Shown here in pieces: positions 58,601 through 64,000 of a stretch of DNA of 64,000 nucleotides. The notes beneath the pieces were generated by a model, which saw nothing but the letters and a program-made list of their open reading frames with translations, was not told the DNA's origin and did not search any database. Made by a program: the position numbers and the translations under genes. Source of the DNA: an uncultured Oscillospiraceae bacterium. Lineage in GTDB: Bacteria; Bacillota; Clostridia; Oscillospirales; Ruminococcaceae. The first letter of the stretch is position 1; each line of letters opens with the position of its first letter. The stretch spans positions 1 through 64,000 of the forward strand of contig UQBC01000007.1 of NCBI GenBank assembly GCA_900539195.1, in the 5' to 3' direction.

Positions 58601-61600
58601 GTCCGGCTTCTACAAGAACAGTACAGCCGAAGGTGTCGGTCAGATACACTATACAGGCACGTCACTTCAGTTCACAAAGACCGCCGACCCCGAAATGAGC
58701 CTTACAAAGTCGGTAAAGGTCATCTGGTACGATGAGTCGAGAGTTAAGGAAGAGGACGTAGGCAAGATATTCACTGTCAATTTCTACAGAGAGGTTGACG
58801 GAGTTAAAACTCTTGTTGAAACAAGAAAAGTACCTGCGGGCAGTTTTGCAGGCTCTTACAATACAAATAACGCTCCCGACAGCTGGAAGTACATTGACTG
58901 CGAGTGGAAGGACAAAGACCCGTACTTCATAGCCGTAGACCACGACAACTATGAAATAGTATACACCGCAACAAGAGCGCAGACTCTTATGGAGATGGAA
59001 TACTATGATACCGTAAACAAAGAGTGGGTAGTCGAATTATGGGCGGTGAATGCCGGCGATGAACTTGAAGTACCCGATAACGCAAGTGACGAGTATATGA
59101 AGCTAAGCTCCTGGCACGCAACCTACGGAGTACCGTTCGGTTTTGAAAAGATGTATAAGTATGCCGGAAATAAGCTGAGAGCGATAGACTCCGGATGCCG
59201 CAAGGATTACTATACAAGCGGTCAGCCTACAGATAAACCGCTTTACAAGGTTACGGGCAACACCCAGAGAGCGGCTTCCGAAAACTTCTATTTCAATCAT
59301 CACAACGACTATAAGAAGGTTGCGCTCCACTTCAGTGCAAATTACGACAGAGCGCTGATGAACGTAACGTACAATTATTATGATTATAACGGCAATAAGA
59401 AGTCTACAACCGTAAAGACACCTTACGGCACAAGACCGGAATTCTTCCTGTCCAGCTGGCCTTACGGTAAGACATTCATGGGCTACAGTCCTGACGGCGG
59501 CAAAACCGTATACGACGCTGATACCGTATATTCGGAGAATTTGCCTTATGTATATGAGGATGTAACATATGATGCGGTTTACGAAGCCGGAATATTCGAT
59601 GTTGAGATACAGTATTACGATGACACAGCCCGTGAATTCAAGACATATAAGACGCTGAAAATAGAGGGCGGCTCAAAGGTGCCTCAGTCGGTATTTGACG
59701 AGGCGTGGAGCAAGAGCAACTGGCAGGAGGGTACAACGATACAGTTCATCGACTGGAGCGATGTATACCTGAGTGAAGAATACGGCGATGCTTACCTCAA
59801 TGAGTTTATACCCGACAAGACGCTCATTTACAAGAGTATTATACTCCGTCCGAGGTTCAAACGTAATGTTACAATTAAGCTGGACGCAGGTGACGGCAGA
59901 CTGATATTTGAAGAAAGCAAAGAGTTCAAGAGCTACAGTCAGGATAAATACGAGGTAGAAATTTCACGTTGGGCAACCAAGGATGCCGACAAGTACAACG
60001 ATTATCAGCCTACAGGCTGGAAGGACAGCACTACAGGCAAGATATACGCCTTAGGTCAGACGGTTAAGCTCGATTATTCGACAACGCTGACAGCAATCTA
60101 TCAAGCTACGCCCAAGACCTATACGGTAAATGTATCCACACCGTACGGTGCACTTCTGAACGGAGAAAAGACCGATAAATTCAGCGGCGGATATGATGAT
60201 TATCTCGCATTCGTTGAAAAGTACAACAATTATACTCCTGCCGATGTCGAGGGCGAGGGATATACTCTCGTGTTCAAGGGTTCATCAAGCAAAGCGTCCG
60301 AGGACGGTCTGACGCTTGATATAGTCTTTGGCAACTGGCAGAAGAATGTTCACAAGCACACATTAAAGCTTGATGCAAACGGCGGTAAGCTGACAGGAAG
60401 CAATGAACGCACGGCGGATTACGGTACTCAGATCAAGCTGTCGGATATGGCTGAAGCGTCAAAGACGGACGACCTGAGAGATTATATCTTCGGCGGCTGG
60501 AAGGACGAGGATGGAAATATCTACGGCGCTGACGATATAATAACGCTGACTAAGGATACGACATTGACAGCAGTATGGACAGACGGTGCATACAAGGAAT
60601 ACACGATAACCTTTGTCCTCGATAGTAAGACGATAAAAAGAGTGACCTATCACTATGGCGATGCACTTCCCGTATTTGACGCACCAAAAGAAGCAGACGG
60701 ATATATCTTCGGCGGCTGGTCGTGGTACGGCACTGAGGGTGCATTATCCAGACAACCCGACACGATGCCTGCGTCAACGCTTACTGCAATAGGTACGACC
60801 ACAAAGTGTTATATATCTTACGAATTTGACGGTACGGTATACGGCACAAAGGAGGTTGGCAAGATAGGCGATACGATAACCCTTATCGCAAAGCCGACAA
60901 AGGATTATTACGATGTGACCGAATGGTCTGCAGACGGTATCACTGTAACAGACGGCAAGTTTGTAATGCCTGCTCACGATGTTATATTCAAGGCAACCTC
61001 ATCGCCCAGGTTCTATAATGTCAATATGACGGTTGACGGAAGCATAAGCTCCGACAGCCCGATGAAAGCACAGTATATGAGTACAGTAACGCTTCCCGAA
61101 CCTCCCAAAAAGAGCGGCTATACTTACTACTGGCAGTCCGATGATGTTGATATTTATGAAGAAAACGGCGAATACAAGTTTACAATGCCTCATAACGATG
61201 TAAGCGTTGAGTGCGTTTACACAACGGCAACCTACAACGTCTACTATATGATAGACGGCGAAGCAACGCCGTATAGGACTATCACCGATGTCCCTGTAGG
61301 CAAGGAAATGTTCGCTTATATCGACCCGCCGCGCAAGGAAGGCTATCTGTTCAACGAAAAGTGGATATGCACGGACGCTTCTCTTGTGAATAAGGAAGGC
61401 AGATACACAATGCCCGACAGAGATGTTTACTTCTGTGGAAGATTCGCCAAGAACGATGACACTATGGTTATGCTCGGCGTAGAGGTGTATGTTGACGGCA
61501 ATCCGGAAACGCATTATATGCTTTACACAAACAGAGGCGAAACCGTAACGCTCCCCGATATATTCATGGACGGATATACAAAGTCATACGAAAGCGACAC

Positions 61601-61688
61601 GCTGACAGTCACAAACGGAAATGTCGCAATTCCGACAGGCGACGATGTCTTTGAGGTATCGCTCAGGATAAATTTCACCAAAAGCTGA
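55626..61688 (+). CDS. Giant secreted repeat protein with two export signals
   Basis: A 2020-residue exported protein. Residues 1-32 are a signal peptide. Residues 36-110 are an Ig-like domain (TLTTDKESYEEGENVNIALT). A Pro/Asp linker leads to a second hydrophobic helix (about 135-154), a basic KKKHGKK stretch and then a second signal-peptide-like segment ending VFADE near 183. One InlB-B/Flg_new-type repeat follows (about 228-291, with KAFMGWFTD). A large unrecognised middle part (300-1340) comes next, then a C-terminal array of such repeats from about 1415 to 2010 (YIFGGWKDEDGN, YIFGGWSWYG). There is no LPxTG motif or cell-wall-binding module at the C-terminus. The GGAGGTGG site fixes the start. 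It is probably an adhesin or surface-layer component. Confidence 0.75.
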   Translation: MFRKMKTRKRLAALITLITLFAFSSVMTVMTAAQEASLVSVTLTTDKESYEEGENVNIALTVKNGNIYGIDKVKSEIGLPDGLTLKKGELTDGEYTLAAGESRSNEITAYIEKASKPGDTTDPVNPGNPETDGSLCPLWLTLSILSGGTLVALGIKKKHGKKILSLFLCAVISLTALPTDVFADEIIMPNASGSVTASKDITVNGAKKTITAEVTYNENKPAEEEVTVTFDAGDGTPVAPITLKKGKTISKLPESFGAGKAFMGWFTDTALTNELFTNTPINEDMTVYASFVESADDFQSGVRTTYYVEDCAEYQPITLICDEEITADNVWEYITLFAYTGDTPENFVVTSNEKDEYTLVPETAYTAGCMYRMTAAEGVTFKGLDDTVNEYTFKIYKEQTNIIEVRDNIKYLDKAKLFATDKTDEYMVQADYFEENSLAVGDVLCIDNGTKNFTENCLFVKITDTIKDRNIYYIQTADCEAEDVYDNVDVYFVEPAKNKFLEEQIDTEAIAEEVKNSEGVQQLNLVLAALLAEDETVNEIMEGEPLVTDTVTATAYAASDDDRLKDFSDYSRPKEDTLKSIAASLAIGLSVSVKVGEAENDNFTTVNPDYWSVITFELNYKTTIKKKLKVDATFTVSEYLNVSFQGYNSFEFKWFELPELEFNYAANIYTQTDIELKVLVCSVGANSYRNITSEVAKMLGSDEKNDTAGLVKDVKDMLNKKGGEIEICRIPFFTAFKPLSLFQLNFELSFVVKMNFAGGIGSKFSILDATQVGTHGNSKDKEFSMYKNKLLEGDRYSFDLTVFGYVGVKMGVSGQLTVSFTGLRRLGEVGVEVQVGAYLDIYGLAKYHVVKPDHRYSTVYRTLTGGFYLEAGIYLEVNLVAESKVFRLRLEAPLIPEIKWPLFSMGDKNLVICLNDVTTPILFSSNGTYWGEVDIDNLPAVSAQTLDITTGVINYNASVPWSKLSMNVSGEGFRMLYDRRGTFIRYEQPFSMSGFYKNSTAEGVGQIHYTGTSLQFTKTADPEMSLTKSVKVIWYDESRVKEEDVGKIFTVNFYREVDGVKTLVETRKVPAGSFAGSYNTNNAPDSWKYIDCEWKDKDPYFIAVDHDNYEIVYTATRAQTLMEMEYYDTVNKEWVVELWAVNAGDELEVPDNASDEYMKLSSWHATYGVPFGFEKMYKYAGNKLRAIDSGCRKDYYTSGQPTDKPLYKVTGNTQRAASENFYFNHHNDYKKVALHFSANYDRALMNVTYNYYDYNGNKKSTTVKTPYGTRPEFFLSSWPYGKTFMGYSPDGGKTVYDADTVYSENLPYVYEDVTYDAVYEAGIFDVEIQYYDDTAREFKTYKTLKIEGGSKVPQSVFDEAWSKSNWQEGTTIQFIDWSDVYLSEEYGDAYLNEFIPDKTLIYKSIILRPRFKRNVTIKLDAGDGRLIFEESKEFKSYSQDKYEVEISRWATKDADKYNDYQPTGWKDSTTGKIYALGQTVKLDYSTTLTAIYQATPKTYTVNVSTPYGALLNGEKTDKFSGGYDDYLAFVEKYNNYTPADVEGEGYTLVFKGSSSKASEDGLTLDIVFGNWQKNVHKHTLKLDANGGKLTGSNERTADYGTQIKLSDMAEASKTDDLRDYIFGGWKDEDGNIYGADDIITLTKDTTLTAVWTDGAYKEYTITFVLDSKTIKRVTYHYGDALPVFDAPKEADGYIFGGWSWYGTEGALSRQPDTMPASTLTAIGTTTKCYISYEFDGTVYGTKEVGKIGDTITLIAKPTKDYYDVTEWSADGITVTDGKFVMPAHDVIFKATSSPRFYNVNMTVDGSISSDSPMKAQYMSTVTLPEPPKKSGYTYYWQSDDVDIYEENGEYKFTMPHNDVSVECVYTTATYNVYYMIDGEATPYRTITDVPVGKEMFAYIDPPRKEGYLFNEKWICTDASLVNKEGRYTMPDRDVYFCGRFAKNDDTMVMLGVEVYVDGNPETHYMLYTNRGETVTLPDIFMDGYTKSYESDTLTVTNGNVAIPTGDDVFEVSLRINFTKS

Positions 61689-61719
61689 GAAGCTATGGAT
61701 AAAAGCCAAATAAGAACAT

Positions 61720-61747
61720 ACAGCCCCGACCGCAAGGTCGGGGCTGT
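61720..61747. terminator. Terminator after the giant gene
   Basis: ACAGCCCCGACC-gcaa-GGTCGGGGCTGT, a perfect 12-bp stem. Confidence 0.88.
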
Positions 61748-61769
61748 TGAATTGTAAATAAAAAAGCAC

Positions 61770-61798
61770 TTGACAAATACCCTGAGGGGGTATATAAT
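61770..61798 (+). promoter_or_regulatory. Promoter of the copper operon
   Basis: TTGACA (61770-61775), 17-nt spacer, TATAAT (61793-61798). The spacer is almost wholly the first CsoR box. Confidence 0.92.
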
Positions 61799-61820
61799 AA
61801 AAAATACCCCGTGAGGGTAT
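61777..61820. promoter_or_regulatory. Two CsoR operator boxes
   Basis: ATACCCTGAGGGGGTAT (61777-61793) between -35 and -10, and ATACCCCGTGAGGGTAT (61804-61820) after the transcription start. Both fit the TACCC-N-GGGTA type of CsoR site, so Cu(I)-relieved repression is expected. Confidence 0.88.
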
Positions 61821-61854
61821 ATTAAAGCTACAGCAAAAATTCAGAGGTAAAGCT

Positions 61855-62178
61855 ATGAGTGAAAATAAAACATCGGTAAAAAAAGTCTGTCCGTGCTGTC
61901 AGAAGCATACCGTAAGGGACGAAAAGCACAGAAAAGCGCTTCTCAACCGTCTAAAACGCATAGAGGGACAGGTGCGCGGGATTGAGGCTATGATCGAAAA
62001 TGACGCTTATTGCAACGATGTACTTATCCAGTCTGCCGCAGTCAACGCCGCAATGAACGCTTTCAATAAAGAACTTCTTGCAAGTCATATCAGAGGTTGT
62101 GTTGCAAGAGATATAAGAGAGGGCAGGGACGAGGTTATAGACGAGCTTGTCGCAACTCTGCAAAAGCTGATGAAGTAA
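61855..62178 (+). CDS. csoR: Copper-sensing repressor CsoR
   Basis: A 107-residue all-helical repressor of the DUF156 family. The Cu(I) ligands Cys53, His78 and Cys82 (DAYCNDVLIQ, SHIRGCV) match the CsoR set, in contrast to formaldehyde or nickel relatives. RLKRIEGQVRGIEAMIE is the family DNA-binding helix. An extra N-terminal CPCC motif (residues 12-15) is common in gut Bacillota members. It represses its own operon through the two upstream boxes. copA follows after 51 nt. Confidence 0.93.
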   Translation: MSENKTSVKKVCPCCQKHTVRDEKHRKALLNRLKRIEGQVRGIEAMIENDAYCNDVLIQSAAVNAAMNAFNKELLASHIRGCVARDIREGRDEVIDELVATLQKLMK

Positions 62179-62229
62179 CACAAAACGGACATAATAGATA
62201 GAAAAGAACTAAAGAAAAGAGGTCTTGAT

Positions 62230-64000
62230 ATGGAACAGTATGATGTTACAGGTATGAGCTGTGCCGCCTGTAGCGCAAGAGTGGAAAAAGCGGTAACGAA
62301 GGTAAAAGGCGTTACTTCCTGTTCTGTCAGCCTGCTGACAAATTCAATGGGCGTTGAGGGTACGGCGCCACCGCAGGAAATAATCTCTGCCGTTGAAAAG
62401 GCAGGCTACGGTGCCAAGCTTAAAGGCGCAGGAACAAAGAAAACCGATACCGGCGCCGATTCACTCCGCGATACGGAAACGCCGAAGCTCAGGAAAAGAC
62501 TTATAGCTTCGGTTATATTCCTTGTAATTCTTATGTACTTCTCAATGGGACATATGATGTGGGGATTTCCGCTTCCGTCATGGTTTGAAGGAAATCATGT
62601 GGCTATGGGACTTGTACAGCTGCTGCTAAGCGCAATTATAATGGTTATAAACAACAAGTTCTTTGTAAACGGATTCAAGGGATTTATTAACCGTTCGCCG
62701 AATATGGATACGCTTGTGGCGCTCGGCTCGGGGGCGTCATTCGTATGGAGCGTATACGCTCTGTTTATGATGACGGACGCACAGCTTCATGGAAATACAG
62801 ACGCTGTTATGATGTATATGGACGAGTTCTATTTTGAATCGGCGGCTATGATACTTACGCTTATCACGGTTGGTAAGATGCTTGAAGCCCGTTCAAAGGG
62901 AAAAACCACCGACGCACTCAAAGGTCTTATGAAGCTTGCACCCAAAACAGCAAACGTCATAAGAAACGGCGCAGAGCAGACAATTCCTGCCGAAGAAGTT
63001 GTAAAAGACGATATTTTCGTTGTACGTCCGGGTGAAAGCATCCCTGTTGACGCAGTAGTGACTGACGGCGAAAGCACGGTCAACGAATCCGCACTGACGG
63101 GCGAAAGTATTCCTGTTGACAAGACGGTAGGCGATAACGTTTCGGCGGCAACTATCAATCAGACGGGTTTTATCACCTGTAAGGCAACCCGTGTAGGCGA
63201 GGACACCACATTGTCGCAGATCATAAAAATGGTGAGCGATGCGGCGGCAACCAAAGCGCCTATCGCAAAGATTGCCGACAAGGTATCGGGTATATTTGTA
63301 CCGACTGTTATCACGATTTCAATCATAACAATGATAGTGTGGTTATTGCTCGGTCAGGATTTTGCATACGCTCTTGCAAGAGGTATTTCGGTGCTTGTGA
63401 TAAGCTGTCCTTGTGCACTCGGACTTGCAACTCCCGTTGCGATAATGGTCGGAAACGGTGTGGGTGCAAAGAACGGTATTCTTTTCAAGACTGCCGTTTC
63501 GCTTGAACAGGCAGGCAAGACGCAGATAGTTGCACTTGATAAGACGGGTACTATTACTAAAGGTGAGCCTCAGGTTACGGATATAGTATCTGCCGATGGT
63601 GTGTCGGAAAGCGAGCTTTTAAGCCTTGCGGTATCGCTTGAAGCCAAGAGTGAGCATCCGCTTGCAAAGGCAATAAACGATTACGGTGCGCAACACGCAG
63701 TTACCGCACGGAACGTTGATAACTTCAATGCGCTCAGCGGTAACGGGCTTACAGCAACTATTGACAACGATACGCTTTACGGAGGAAGTCTTAAGTTCAT
63801 CGGCGAAAAGGTTGCAGTAAGCGATAAAATAAAGTCGGAGGCTGACAGGCTTTCAAACGAGGGTAAGACGCCCCTGCTGTTCAGTAAAAACGACAAGGCT
63901 CTGGGTATGATCGCAGTTGCGGATACGATAAAGGAGGATAGCCCGGACGCAATAAAGCAGCTGAGAAATATGGGTATAAAGGTCGTTATGCTGACGGGCG
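62230..64000 (+). CDS. copA: Copper-exporting P1B-type ATPase (truncated by the window end)
   Basis: At least 590 residues are visible; the gene runs off the right edge. It pumps Cu(I) out of the cell. One N-terminal heavy-metal domain has GMSCAAC (Cys11, Cys14). Transmembrane segments precede the actuator motif LTGESIPVD. The metal motif CPC stands at 393-395, the phosphorylated Asp437 lies in DKTGTITKG, and the nucleotide-binding SEHPLAKAI follows. The start follows AAAGAGGT. Missing beyond the window are the end of the P domain and the last helices. Cotranscribed with csoR. Confidence 0.95.
   Translation, partial: MEQYDVTGMSCAACSARVEKAVTKVKGVTSCSVSLLTNSMGVEGTAPPQEIISAVEKAGYGAKLKGAGTKKTDTGADSLRDTETPKLRKRLIASVIFLVILMYFSMGHMMWGFPLPSWFEGNHVAMGLVQLLLSAIIMVINNKFFVNGFKGFINRSPNMDTLVALGSGASFVWSVYALFMMTDAQLHGNTDAVMMYMDEFYFESAAMILTLITVGKMLEARSKGKTTDALKGLMKLAPKTANVIRNGAEQTIPAEEVVKDDIFVVRPGESIPVDAVVTDGESTVNESALTGESIPVDKTVGDNVSAATINQTGFITCKATRVGEDTTLSQIIKMVSDAAATKAPIAKIADKVSGIFVPTVITISIITMIVWLLLGQDFAYALARGISVLVISCPCALGLATPVAIMVGNGVGAKNGILFKTAVSLEQAGKTQIVALDKTGTITKGEPQVTDIVSADGVSESELLSLAVSLEAKSEHPLAKAINDYGAQHAVTARNVDNFNALSGNGLTATIDNDTLYGGSLKFIGEKVAVSDKIKSEADRLSNEGKTPLLFSKNDKALGMIAVADTIKEDSPDAIKQLRNMGIKVVMLTG

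Overview
The window looks like chromosome of a low-to-mid GC gut Bacillota of the Oscillospiraceae/Ruminococcaceae type. The evidence is a cellobiose phosphorylase, CIRCE-controlled groESL, a GerA-type germination operon, teichoic-acid-type export genes, frequent TTG starts placed behind strong Shine-Dalgarno (SD) sites, and many TTGACA-N17-TATAAT promoters. The sequence alone does not give a species. No tRNA, rRNA, CRISPR, prophage or intact insertion sequence was seen.

Layout. 1-480: alternating cloverleaf-like repeats, then a promoter. 0.5-2.4 kb: AAA/DUF4143 ATPase, XRE regulator and a frameshifted orphan VbhA-like antitoxin. 2.4-7 kb: cellobiose phosphorylase, divergent from an AraC regulator and an EamA transporter. 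7-11 kb: minus-strand run of GH43, phenylacetate-CoA ligase-like enzyme, a small unknown and a YbaK deacylase. 11.3-15.3 kb: lipoprotein, groESL and a response-regulator-like protein without a phosphoacceptor Asp. 15.3-22.8 kb: two minus-strand units for a phosphate-containing cell-surface polymer (TagF-like/glycosyltransferase fusion, TagD, LicD; TagH, TagG, two GT2 enzymes). 23.2-25.2 kb: LacI-type sensor fused to GGDEF. 25.5-29.5 kb: divergent MetRS-like synthetase, methyltransferase and MnmA. 29.8-33.5 kb: YtrA-type regulator with an ABC transporter. 33.7-46.6 kb: five paralogous solute-binding lipoproteins plus a decayed sixth, without permease genes, interrupted by a soluble PocR chemoreceptor-like protein, glycogen synthase, a Ca/Na antiporter and a GNAT enzyme. 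46.7-51.7 kb: DUF4363 and DUF421 genes divergent from a gerA-type operon. 51.7-54.7 kb: metNIQ with an attenuator-like leader. 54.8-61.7 kb: TetR regulator and a 2020-residue repeat surface protein. 61.8-64 kb: csoR and a copA truncated by the window end.

How the genes fit together. Several parts serve plant-glycan use (GH94, GH43, solute-binding proteins) and storage (GlgA). Others build the envelope (teichoic-like cluster, giant surface protein) or support sporulation and germination. Regulation is unusually readable: CIRCE, CsoR boxes, autoregulatory palindromes at the GntR and TetR genes, and a proposed Met/Cys-codon leader peptide that would control metNIQ by ribosome-dependent attenuation.

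The leads I rate highest are the metNIQ leader, a second Met/Cys-containing small ORF between metI and metQ, the alternating cloverleaf repeats, the permease-less solute-binding-protein array, and the giant protein that appears to join two separately exported proteins.
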